Source of the DNA: Malania oleifera
Lineage: Eukaryota; Streptophyta; Magnoliopsida; Santalales; Ximeniaceae
Reading direction: 5' to 3'
DNA length: 64,000 nt
NCBI RefSeq assembly: GCF_029873635.1
Contig: NC_080422.1
Span: 11,873,764 to 11,937,763 of the forward strand
The position numbers and the translations under genes were made by a program. Below are positions 47,761 through 58,766 of this stretch, piece by piece; position 1 is the stretch's first letter, and each line of letters begins with the position of its first letter. Under the pieces are notes generated by a model. That model saw only the letters and a list, made by a program, of their open reading frames with translations, was not told the origin of the DNA and did not search any database.

Positions 47761-50700
47761 TGTAGACACCCTATTTTTACTCGGACCAAATATAATAAAG
47801 AGTTTTTTATTATTATTATTATTAGGGTTTAGGGAAGAAAACTTATTAAAAGGCTTTTAGGGGGCACTCACACACACAACCGTGGGGGGGGGGGGGGAGA
47901 CAAAAAAAAAAAGAAAAAGGCCTAGGCCTCTCATCTCTTCCCTCTCTTTTCCACGCACAGCCTCCCTTCTCGCCAGCCATCTCCATCTCGCAGCCCCTCA
48001 CGGTCTCACTTGCAACCGCCACCCCACCTCTCTCTCTCTTTCTTCAATCTCTCTTCCCTTTTCTCTCACCGTCACCCTCGCACGCGCAGTAGCACACTTA
48101 CCAAGCTGCTCCATTCTCTCTCGCCATCACGCTCACCATCTGCAACACTGCACGTCCTCACCCTCACAGCTTGAGAACCTTAACAATAGCCATGAACTAA
48201 GCATGACCACCCTCGCCACCAAACTCCGGCAACCGCACCTCCATCGGAAGCCACCCTCCAACTCCGGTAGTCACCCACACTGCTGCGCCCAGTCGTAATC
48301 ACCATCACCACCTTCCACCCCGTTTCCGTAGCCACCTCATGGCTAATCTTCGACTCCTGCAAACTCAGCCACGACCCATCAACAACAGCAGCTCCGACGA
48401 TCTTCCATCCAGCATCACCATTATGACAACCTCTTCTAGCCCCGTTCGCCAACACCCCCCTATCGCGAGTTCCTTGGTAAACTCCTCTCCATATGCACCC
48501 ACACACACACATACACACTCACACAGAGCATGCATAGGTATATAAATAATAAATATATATATATATATATATTCATTTTGGTTTTGAGTTTCAAAATTTT
48601 AATTTTTTAATTTTTTTTACTGTATGTGTTGTGCCTATTGAATGGTTGAGTTTATATATGTATCTAATGTTAATTTATTTATTTATTTATTTTATTGCAG
48701 GATTTTTTTCCTCTTCTTTTGTAATAATGTATATTCAAGTATTATGTATACATCTAACCTCATTTTTTTTTTATTGCAAGATTTTCTTTCTTTTTATAAT
48801 AATATTGATTCAGGGTATATATATAACGTTATTTCATTGCAGGAGTTTTTTTTTTTTTTTAGAATAATATTTATTTAGGTGCAATATATATATATATACA
48901 TATCTGACGTCAATTTGTTTTTTTTTTATTGCAGGTTTTTTTCTTCTTTCTGTGATAATATTTATTCAGGTTTTTATTTTTAGGGTATTGACTATGCATG
49001 TTAAATAATGAATATATATTAGGATACAATATTTAACAGTAGATGTTGAGTAAGTATTATTCATACTCATGGTTATATTTATTCAGGGTGTTTGTCATTA
49101 CGACATATGTTTAATGTTTAACGTTTATATGTTTAGGGATGTGTAGTATTTTTGGTGACCATACTGAATAAGTATATATTATTTTTAGAAATAACTCGTT
49201 TCCTTAACTTTACTACTTCCTTGCCCTCTCATTAGTTTCCATATTTTAACCCTAAGTTTGATTTGTTTCCCTAGTTAATGGTTTACAAATGTGTGTATTG
49301 TGCATATCCTTAATTGTATGTTAATATTAAAGATAACTATTATATTATTGAAACATGTATATTATTATTATTATTATTACCATTATTACGTTTATCATTA
49401 TTAATATTATTATTATTGTTACTATTACTATTATTTATTGTTATTATTATATTTGTCATTATTATTAATATTATTATTACTAATATTATCATTATTGTTG
49501 ACCTTATAGGTCACATCCGATTTTAATAATGACAAATACTCTAGTATTTGATAGCTTTCAAGTTTGTGTGCAAGTTTATATTAGCAAATCAATTGATGGC
49601 ACACAAAGTAAAGCCTGAAGACCCTGAAGACTATTTCTTGTTGTAATTTATATTATTTGGGCCTGTAATAATTTATATCAGTCTATAATAATATCTGCAT
49701 GTCATACATGTAGGTTTTGTAAGCTCAAAAATGACCGTAAATTGATCATAGGGACTGAATGACCTTAGGGCACACTTCAGTCGACCGAAGGTCAATCGAC
49801 GCTATGTTTTTGGGAGACCTTAGTAAGACCTTAGAACCCAATACTAATGCACATATATCATATAGAATTTAGGAGTGTTAAATATAAATTGAATTGAATA
49901 TTATAGGAAAATTTAAGAGAGCTGGGGTGGTCGAACCCTAGGAGTTCAAAATTCTTTGAGTGCCCGGACTGTTGAAAAGTCAACAGATGACCTAGCTCTC
50001 GGGCAATTGAACCATTTCTATGCGTATCTTCCACGAGTGCCTGAACCCTCTAAAAGGGACCCCTCACCAACTCGGGCTACTAAGGAATTTAGTTCAAAAT
50101 AGGTCACGGGTGACCGAACACGTGCGTTTGGGCTACCGAACATAGTATCGGGCACTTGAACCTACGAACAAATGTTTCTGACTTTTGTTCAAGTTATCGA
50201 ACCTACACTCAGGCCGCCGAAATGTTTTTAAGGATTTTTAAAAAAATGAGTCTGGTTGGGCGACCGAACCTCGATTCAGCCACTCAAACCTTGTCGGGTT
50301 AAAATTATTTTAACTAAGGTAAATACAAGTTAATTTGGGTTAATACTTCCTAAGCATTTTAGAACTTTTCTAATAATACTGAAGGTCCCAAACGATTATA
50401 TTTTTTACCTTACCTATAAATATAGGCTCATTTGTGAGGATTAGTAACAATTAGCAAAAATCATTAGTGCAAAATCCTCTCTTTTTCAAAAACTCATTGC
50501 CCAAAATAATCTCAAATACTTATTCTCATGATACATTTTAGCATTGTGAGAGTTTATTGAGTGGACTAATGCTTATTAGAGGTTGCTTATACTCCCATTA
50601 TTTTTCTTGATTGATTGTTATTGTTTTTAGGGAGTCAAGCAAGAGTTTTCCCATAGATTTTTATTTGATAAATCTAGTGTTGGGAAAAACTCATTAGCTT

Positions 50701-51755
50701 AAGGATCTTTGCATTGTTATTGCAAAGATTCCTATAGCTTGATTTTGTTGTATAAAATATTTTTAACAAGCTATTATTTTGTTTTTCAAACAGCTCTTGA
50801 GCCTACTTTCTTGAAGAAAATATTTTGAGTTGTTTTGAATATTTGCAGCATCTTTGAAACCCTGATTTACTATTGAGATTTGATATATATTGTTTCAAAG
50901 AAATAGCTTGATTAGAACACTCTTGATCATATTAGTAATAATACCTTGTTGAGTGTTGCTTGCACAAAATCACATCACTGACCTTACATTTCCTATATGG
51001 TTGATGTGTGATTGATTAAGTATACTGTGCGTATTGTAGTACATACCTGCTTAGTTGAGAAGCACATTTCCGTGTACGTCAAATTCCATATTTGTTGTAT
51101 TTTAGGTGCAGGTCTGAAGAGGGAGACTAGCCCTGTAGAATAGTCCCGATCTGGCTTAGACCCGATTAGGAAAGCTAGGTGCGCTATCCTGGTAAGGTAT
51201 GTTGGTTGAAGTCAACCCCTTGAATTGACCTAGTTGTAACAGGTGTCGCTCCACCCGTTAAGTGAGTGGTAGTGGAATCCTTGTACTAGTGTAGCCAAGG
51301 CGGGGACGTAGGCAGTATTGACTGAACCCCGATAACATATCGTGCGGTTTCTTTACAATTCTGCAATTTATTTACTGTACCTATATGTTTTATTGTGAAT
51401 GATTGAGTTTATTTTTGCATAGATAGACCCTAGGTTGCGTCACACTGCTGATCTTGTTTAACCTAGGAAGAATTTAAAATACCCAAATCACCCCCCTCTT
51501 GGAATACACCAAAACTAACAATTATCACTATTATCATTATTATTATTTCTATTATTAGTTATTATTATCATTATTATTATTATTATTCATTTTTTGAAGT
51601 ATAGGTATATTCAATTCCGTTATTTTGAGTATTTGTATTAATTTGTTATTATTTTAGTATTGTGATATTTTTGTTATTAAATATTTTCGATTTTTTCCCT
51701 ATGATTGCAATAAAAAGGGTACAAGCTTTTTTAAACTTCACGTACCTCATTTATG
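47761..51755 (+). repeat. Element E 3' LTR, truncated and split by LTR c
   Basis: Bases 47761-49495 and 51526-51755 match the 5' LTR up to 28813. The last 370-380 bases of the LTR are missing; sequence switches to LTR b at 51756. It contains the uninterrupted form of the Tekay-1 target (48108-48120). A minus-strand open frame (48518-48180) corresponds to one in the other LTR but is not supported as a gene. Confidence 0.82.
49496..51520 (+). mobile_element. Solo LTR 'c' (copia-type), inserted in the E 3' LTR
   Basis: ATTAT is at both flanks (49491-49495 and 51521-51525). The LTR starts TGTTGACC, ends AAAACTAACA and is 2025 bases long. A GGTCGACCGAAC-like array (49780-50300) precedes a strong TATA (CTATAAATATAGGC, 50414-50427). 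The 3' part (51100-51310), with GAAGAGGGAGACTAGCCCTG, matches LTR b at 52074-52255. No coding region. The LTR style (TGTTG...CACCCCCCTCTTGG...AACA) suggests SIRE-like copia; no internal domain is available to prove it. Confidence 0.85.
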
Positions 51756-52491
51756 AGCTTTAAACCCTATTATTTTAAGTTTTACATTTGAAAAACATTA
51801 TTGTGATATTTGGTTAAGGTTATAGAGAGCTTTTGATTAATTACATTACAAGCACATTATCTTAAAATCAAAAATTTTACTCTCACATACACACTTTGAC
51901 ATACATACTGTTGAGAGTTAACACATTAGTTAACAAAATCTCACTTGAGTTTAATATCCTATCATATATAAGTGCATTAATTGATTAAGCATAGTGGTAC
52001 ATATCTGCTTAGCGTAAGAAGCACATTTTTTTGTACATAAATTTGATTATTTGTTGTATTCTAGGCGTAGACCTGAAGAGGGAGACTTGCCCTGTAAAAA
52101 GTCTTGAATTGGCTTTAATCCGATTAGGAAAGTTAGGTGCACCATCTTGGTAAGGTGTTGTATTCGATGTCGCTCCACCTGTGAAGTGAGCCCTTAGAGG
52201 AATCCTCTTACTTGTGAGCTTGAGACGAAGACATAGGCAGTATAGGCCGAACCCCGATAACATATCGTGCGTGTACTTTATATTTTCGCAATTTATTTTC
52301 TACACTTTCATTTTCAACATATGTATGTTACATGCCAGATTCATTATATGCTTCATATGTGTTGATTAGATTTACGATTAGTTAGACAGACCCTAGGTTG
52401 TGGTTTTACTGCTGCTGGAGTTTAGTTGAACGTAGACATAAATTTTTAAATACTCAATTCACCCCCTCTTGGGAATACATCAATTTCAACA
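51756..52491 (+). mobile_element. Solo LTR 'b', right part
   Basis: Resumes directly after the truncated E LTR and ends CAATTTCAACA, followed by ATATG (52492-52496), the duplicate of 13946-13950. The segment 52074-52255 matches LTR c 51115-51310. Confidence 0.8.
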
Positions 52492-54204
52492 ATATGACTT
52501 AATGCTCAGATCGACCATAGACAAACCTTAAGGCAGGTCGACTAACGTTGGATTTTTTGGTTTTTAAATAGTCCCGGTCGACCAACCAAGTAACGTTTAA
52601 ATCACCACGATTAACCGAACACACTGTAGGCTAGAAGTCAAAATGTTGACCATGTCTCGAGCGACCAACCTAAAATGAACATACCTTCCACGGTCGACCG
52701 AACCATGAAACATGGGTTTTCCACCTACCCCGGCCGACCGACCTTATGGGTCAAAAACACCTCACTCAACCGACCCTTATAAACCGGCAGACCAGCCTTA
52801 TGTTCGAGCGACCGAACTTATGAAGGTTTGGCAAATTGCATTAGCTCAGCCAACCGATCATTACCCACAGCTAACCAAACCTATTTCTGAAAACAAATTG
52901 GTTGTGAGTGTTCGATCAACCGACATTGAAGGTTAGCCGACCGAACCTCTCAGGTTCCAAATTTTTTAAGGGATTAAATGTAATCAATTTTTAATTAAAC
53001 GATTTGAAAAATACCCAACGAGTCCCTAACGGCCATATTTTTCTAAAAAACTATATATGTCCCTTCATAAGCTTAGATTAGTAATTTTGATTAGCAAATA
53101 ATTTTCTCTCAAATATTTTTAATCTCTTATTAATCAAAATTACCCCACTTATATTTTTATTGCAAAATCATTGTTGGGATAAAATTTTTATATTCTCCAA
53201 ACTCTCTTTATTTATTACTCTATAGAAAATCTTTTGAAAGAGAACATATACTTTTGTTTGGGCATTTTGTTTTTTTTTCAAAACCACTTACTCTCTCAAG
53301 CCTTCGCTTTTGTAAATCAATCTTTGAGAGTAAGATTAAAGGTTTTTCACATTATTTTGCTTTGATAAATATTTTTGTGGATAAATTTTTATTTGGGTTT
53401 AAATCTTTACTGTGCATACATATACATTATTTTTCAAAGATTGAAAATGTTATTACGAGAAAAACACCCTTAATCTCTGAGCAATATTTTATATCATTAG
53501 AGTGTGCATTTTGAGCTTAAACATGTATATCTTTACTAGTATTTTTTAAAAGCATTTCATATATACAAAAAATATTTTTATTGCACTAGTTAGGTTCATC
53601 CCGTAAATTGAATAGGAGAGTTTCCACCCCGTAGGGGGGACCAATTAGTTTCAGCCCGAAAATTGAATTAGGGATTTTCCGCTCCGTAAGAGAGACCAGT
53701 TCGGCTCAACCTAATAATTGAACTGGAGTATTTCTCGTTCTGTAAAGAGAGGTGTGAAGGTTGGGGTCAGCCCTATTAATTTGACTTGGGGTTTACCTGC
53801 CCCCGTGAGGAAATGTTGTAAACAGCTTCTACTCTCTCCGTTTAAGTGAGCAGAAACAGTGGAATCCTTGGGAATATGTCCAAGGCGAGAAGATAGGCTG
53901 ATTCGGTCGAATCTCAATAACAAATATCATGTGTTCCTCTTTCCTTATCTCATTTAATTTCTCCACTTTAATTTTCATACGTATATGTTTGTTCATTTAC
54001 AGTTATAATCATTTGCATGCACACATTCAATTTAAATGAGATTTGCGGCACTCATGTATGTATGTATTTATTTTTCAATTTTTTTACAAACACGTGTATA
54101 TTTTGAATGAAATATGATATGTGGTGAATCGACGCTTACTTTAAATTAACCAAAAAATTTTGAAACCCAATTCACCCCCTATTGGAATCATACTAATTCC
54201 AACA
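52492..54204 (+). mobile_element. Outer solo LTR 'a', right part
   Basis: Continues from 13950 and ends ACTAATTCCAACA, followed by TTTTG (54205-54209). It holds a GGTCGACCGAAC-like motif array (52505-52950), a TATA candidate CTATATATG (53051-53059), and three GGTTCAGCCC/GTAAAGAGAG-type imperfect repeats at 53590-53800. No genes. Confidence 0.8.
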
Positions 54205-54209
54205 TTTTG

Positions 54210-56361
54210 AAATCCCAGGAGATCTTTGAAATTTTTTAAAAATATTTTAAAAAATATATTTTTTTTGGGTCAAATCTCTCAAGGAGTAGTGTGCTTTGTC
54301 CATAAAGATATAATTATATATGATATGATGTTGATGTTGTAGGCTCAACCATCAGAATTGATCCAAGGTCCGACCAATCCAATGATTTCACTAGATTGGC
54401 TCACCTAGTTTTCAGAATCATAGAAAATATGCTATCAATATTTTAATAATTATAATAATAACTTGGTGACACTGTAATCATCTAATAAGGCTTCACTGAT
54501 GACATAACAATTAAATTTGAAATTTCATGTCAAGTAAGAAAAATAAACACAAAAAGAGTGCTTATATATATATACATGCTATATCCATAAGTTAATTTAA
54601 CTTGGAATCCATATAAGTAGATTTATGTTCGGACCGACAGTATTCTTTATTTCAGAATTAAAGGACTTCAATAGATGTGGCAGTGAAATTTCATAGAAAA
54701 ATTACTTTCTTTTTTTGGCAATGAAAATTTTGGGGTGAGACTTTTGTTTCACTAAAATCTTTAGGTCCAGCTTAGAATTTAAAAATCTTAATAAAAGAAA
54801 TTAAAAATGTAAAGAAGTCCACTTCTTATATTTGTTTATAAAATAAAAATGAATGAAAATATGAGTTTTAGGCATCATTTACATTTTTTTTTTTTAATTT
54901 TTAACCACATTAAATAAATATTTGTTTTTAGTAATACTTGGTATATAGGGAAAATATAATGAAAAAATTAAAAAAAAAAAATTTTGTTTTTCTTTTCTTT
55001 TCCTTGATCAAAACGGACCGTTAATGGCTGTGAGAATGAAATTTTATACCAAAACAAATTTTTTTCTTTGGGCTATGAAATTTTAGGGGTTGGAGATTTT
55101 TGCGGATTAGCAGCAGCCTGACATTTGGTTTCATGGATAGACATAAGAGTCCATCCGATCGACAGCGTCCACTTTAAATTATATGGCCCAATTTCTATTG
55201 TTTGAAAAATAAAGAAATCCGGCATTGGCACAATTTTAAATGACGGACTGCTTCCTTAGTTAGTGTATAGTAAATGAAGAATGGGACCTATTGGAAAATG
55301 ACACAGTTTTACAAAATTATGTTTAATGCTACAACTATCTTTATCCTCAGGGAAAGGAAGAAAAAGACATCTCGCCATAAAAAGCAACCTCTAATTTATG
55401 ATGTTGAAGCCTGAATACTCTAAAATGGCAAAACAAGACGTTGAGCCTGAAGACACGTATCAATTGGCCGCTATCACTTAGTTGGAACCTTAATGGAAGT
55501 TTAAGAGTTTTAAAAACTTAAAATTTTAAATTTGAACTTGAAGTTGTGAAGAATTAAACAAGATATCATATAAAATTATATTCAAATTCATCCTAAATCA
55601 ATACTTTCAAAGATAACGACAATGAATTCAAGAAAAATAAATAAAAAAAAACTACCCTCTCATGTTTGGTTATTGAAAAATAAAAAAAAATAAAAAACTA
55701 CATATGTAAAAAATAAAAATAAAAAACAACTGAATTTATGTTTTATTCTTATTAATTTTTAGGCCCTAAAATTGTTTCTTTTTATTTTTTGCTTTTTCAA
55801 AAGAGGAGAAATGCATTTTTTATCTTTTGCTTCTGTGTTTTTACCACCACACCCAGATCACATTCTCTGATATCATTCAATACTGACAACGGCCAGGAGA
55901 GCTTGATAGTAGGCCTTTCCAAACCACCTCATTAAACAATGTGAGCTTTCGATCAACTGAAGCATACTTTTCCCAGAGAAGAGTAGAGAGAAATTATTGG
56001 TATCTTAAATGACACCCGCACTAAAAGCCATGGACGAGTAATTTATCATTTACTGAAAAAAAACGATGAGTGGTTGGAAGGGCATAGAAAGCACAGAGCA
56101 CAAGGGCAGAACTTAATTGGGTTAGATGTGGCAGACTTTTTATCTTGAGTTCTCACTTGCTAAATTCAATGCATGCACAGCTGCCTCTGTACCATGTAGT
56201 ATTTAGGATCTCGAATTCAGGCATGATCCTTTAGAACATTCATTTCCCCTCATGTTTATAAAATTTCCCACTCAACAGTGATCCCTCACTGTAAAAAATT
56301 GATGAGACATCCCTCTAATGACCTAAAAGCCTAAACTGGCCCCCATCCAACCGCTCCAGGT
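54210..56361. other. Upstream region of the WD40 gene
   Basis: AT-rich DNA without coding sequence. The first roughly 80 bases continue the dispersed repeat interrupted at 13710. The nearest nest boundary lies about 2.2 kb from the WD40 start codon, so distal promoter elements could have been displaced or replaced. Confidence 0.5.
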
Positions 56362-56370
56362 CTATATATA
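56362..56370 (+). promoter_or_regulatory. TATA box of the WD40 gene
   Basis: CTATATATA lies about 65 bases upstream of the ATG; a transcription start near 56395 would leave a leader of about 40 bases. Inferred from motif and spacing. Confidence 0.65.
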
Positions 56371-56432
56371 TTTAACAAACTTTAATCCCAGACAGTGCTT
56401 GAAGCGTAAGTCCATCTCTTCGCACCGGTGCC

Positions 56433-57785
56433 ATGGAAATCTATGGCAAAAGAGCCCCTAGGAGCATCATGGATGAAGAAAGAAAAAATATACATTTAGG
56501 CAGGAGAGTTTCCTTTGGAAGCTGTCAAAATACATCGGACTCCACTTGCCACATTGCTTCAGCAAGAACATCATCTGCTTCCGCATCATCGATCCCAATG
56601 TCACTTATGAGTCCCGAGACGCCATGGGCACTCTCTCCTGCACACTCATCTCCCTCTCCAACTCTTCTCTACCATTGTTTGGCTTCTGTCCACCGCCATG
56701 AAGGTAACATCTTATCTATTGCAGTCTCAAGAGATTTCATATTGACAGGCTCTGAAAGTAGTCGAATTTATGCATGGAAGCAACCGGATTGTATTGAAAT
56801 GGGCTATATTAAAGCGAATTCTGGAAAAGTTCAAGCCATCTTGGCATGTGGGAACCTGCTCTTCTCTGCTCATAATGACTGCAAAATTCGTGCATGGGAT
56901 GTCACACTCAAAGAAAATTTTCGACCAAAGAAGATTGCAAGCTTACCTCGAAAAAACTCGTTCTTACTGTTTCCAAAGAAGAATACCAATCAACACAAAG
57001 ATTCCATCTCCTCCATTGCTTACAACCATGTTGAGAAGATTTTATACACAGGCTCATGGGACAAAACTGTAAAAGCTTGGAAGGTCTTAGAAAATCGGTG
57101 TATTGATTCTTTCATGGCTCATGAAGGTCGAGTTAATGACATTGTCATCAATCAACTAGATGGGTGTGTTTTCACCTGCTCCTCTGATGGCACAGCAAAG
57201 ATATGGAGAAGAGTTTATGGAGAAAGCTCACATAATCTCATCATGACACTGAAATTTCAACTCTCTCCAGTCAACGCCTTGGCATTGAGCTCATCACACA
57301 GCACTTGCTTCCTCTACTCTGGCTCGTCAGATGGGCTTATAAACTTCTGTGAAAAAGAGAGAATGTCCAACAGATTTAACCATGGAGGATTTTTAAAAGG
57401 CCATAATCTTGCAGTTCTTTGCCTAGTAACAATAGGGGAACTAATCTTTAGTGGTTCGGATGATGCAACAATACGAATATGGAGGAGAGAGGAAGGAAAC
57501 AACCTCCATTCATGTCTTGCTGTCATGGAAGGACATCATGGGCCAGTGAGATGCTTAGCTGCTTCTTTGGAAAGAGAGAATACTGTTCATGGACTGTTAG
57601 TTTATAGTGCAAGCTTGGATCGAACATTTAAGGTATGGCGGGTTAAGGTGCTTCCTACTGAGAAGGTGAATTTTGAGGAGCCAGAAACAAATTATCAGCA
57701 AACAGAGATGGCGGAGTTCGAAATGAGCCCAGTATTATCACCTTCATGGGTGGAGAAGAGGCTTCAAGCCAAAAATTTTCAGTAG
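56433..57785 (+). CDS. WD40-repeat protein, JINGUBANG-like, single exon
   Basis: An intact 450-residue protein in one exon. The N-terminus (1-80) is Ser-rich and likely disordered, ending in the SPxxSPSPTLLYHC stretch usual for the JINGUBANG-like family. Seven WD40 repeats follow at about 85-116, 128-156, 188-217, 228-259, 277-307, 321-351 and 367-403, with GS-D and W-K/R signatures (GSWDKTVKAWK, CSSDGTAKIWR, GSDDATIRIWR). Together they should form a seven-bladed propeller, a platform for protein contacts. In Arabidopsis JINGUBANG acts as a negative regulator of pollen germination and tube growth; a shared role here is inference. Blade 5 ends NFCE, with Cys at residue 306 where the family has Trp. 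The ATG at 56433 is chosen because it follows GTGCC and is followed by G, and no upstream in-frame ATG fits. Confidence 0.92.
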   Translation: MEIYGKRAPRSIMDEERKNIHLGRRVSFGSCQNTSDSTCHIASARTSSASASSIPMSLMSPETPWALSPAHSSPSPTLLYHCLASVHRHEGNILSIAVSRDFILTGSESSRIYAWKQPDCIEMGYIKANSGKVQAILACGNLLFSAHNDCKIRAWDVTLKENFRPKKIASLPRKNSFLLFPKKNTNQHKDSISSIAYNHVEKILYTGSWDKTVKAWKVLENRCIDSFMAHEGRVNDIVINQLDGCVFTCSSDGTAKIWRRVYGESSHNLIMTLKFQLSPVNALALSSSHSTCFLYSGSSDGLINFCEKERMSNRFNHGGFLKGHNLAVLCLVTIGELIFSGSDDATIRIWRREEGNNLHSCLAVMEGHHGPVRCLAASLERENTVHGLLVYSASLDRTFKVWRVKVLPTEKVNFEEPETNYQQTEMAEFEMSPVLSPSWVEKRLQAKNFQ

Positions 57786-57793
57786 GGGCGGCA

Positions 57794-57811
57794 GGGGGGG
57801 GGGGGGGGGGG
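57794..57811 (+). repeat. G18 homopolymer just after the WD40 stop codon
   Basis: Eighteen consecutive G residues start nine bases after the TAG, inside the presumed 3' untranslated region, with further short G runs on both sides. It could form a G-quadruplex in DNA or RNA, or it could be length-variable. Confidence 0.85.
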
Positions 57812-58379
57812 TGGGGAATGTATTGAGAATCTAATCCAAGGTTCTAGCGTAACAAAGGTAGCTTATTTTGTGCCCAGGAACTGTTTAAGAAATTTAATCT
57901 TAAAATGAATAGTCTACTGGTGTATATATTCAGAATTTGATATTAGTTTCTTGGAATATGCTTTCCCACCCTATGAACAGGGTGGTAGGCTACATTGACT
58001 GCTTTATTTATATCTTTTATTATTACTAGCAAATTTCTTACGTGCAACTTTTTCAAGTGAATAATGTTGATTAAATATGTTTATTATTAGTTCTATAAAT
58101 GAATATATTTATTAAATACAAGAACTAAAGGTCACATTGTAGTATATATTATTTTTTCTTTTGGTCCAATTTATAGTGCTTTTTTTTCAGTTCATTTGAT
58201 AAAAAATTCATGAGTTAAAGTAGAGCTTTCTAGTTTCATAATTTTTGGTTTTAATAAGATATCCTTTATGCACAATGCAAACTTGTTTAATCAATAATAC
58301 ATTGGAAGATAAGAGATTACCACTTCAGTTAAAAGCTTACCTGTGCATACCAGTTGCATGTTGAGAGATAACAAATGAT
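57812..58379. other. Intergenic DNA after the WD40 gene
   Basis: Presumed 3' untranslated region and AT-rich spacer. No further gene or clear repeat seen. Confidence 0.5.
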
Positions 58380-58520
58380 AAATAACACCCATAACATGGA
58401 ATAAGATATTTTTAAAACACATACAATAAATGCAGGCAACAAGATTAGAACCAGGAACCTCCTGGCAACCATTACTCTGATACCAAATTCAATTACCTCT
58501 CCACCAAAAAGTTAAAGCTG
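58380..58520 (-). mobile_element. SINE-like fragment (tRNA-derived)
   Basis: On the minus strand an A-box-like TGGTGGAGAGGTAA (58506-58493) is followed about 40 bases on by a B-box-like GGTTCTAATC (58453-58444). TTTGGTATCAGAG between them resembles initiator-tRNA sequence. No target-site duplication was found, so the ends are approximate. It might instead be a leftover primer-binding region of an LTR element. Confidence 0.4.
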
Positions 58521-58766
58521 TTAGATTGTGGACCAACAATGTATATCATGCTTAAAGAAGAATAATGGCATTGGCAACTAGACTTTGGCAATGTGAAGAT
58601 ATTTTGTTTAAGAAAATTTAGAAAGGATAAAATTGGTCAAATAAAACAGCATACTTTTTTAGACCTATTTAAGGGTATTTTTGTGTAAACAAACATAAAA
58701 AAATAAAGACATTTTTGTCAAACAATGTTTTACACACACTACACATTCATACTTCTATTATTATTG

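Larger units (their letters stand above)
15006..51755 (+). mobile_element. Element E: Tat/Ogre-like Ty3/gypsy element with gag but no visible pol, interrupted by four LTR insertions
   Basis: The 5' LTR starts TGTAGACACCC at 15006, is split by Tekay-1, and ends in CGTCGCGACA at 29190. A primer-binding site follows at 29193. After a long leader comes a gag pseudogene (31247-32725). Then come Tekay-2, non-coding DNA, a solo LTR, tandem arrays, a purine-rich tract, and the 3' LTR from 47761, which is cut at 51755. With insertions removed, about 12 kb of E remains. No protease, reverse transcriptase or integrase is visible between gag and the 3' LTR, so E looks like a non-autonomous (LARD/TR-GAG style) derivative mobilised in trans. 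Its target-site duplication is lost because the right end is truncated. Confidence 0.72.
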
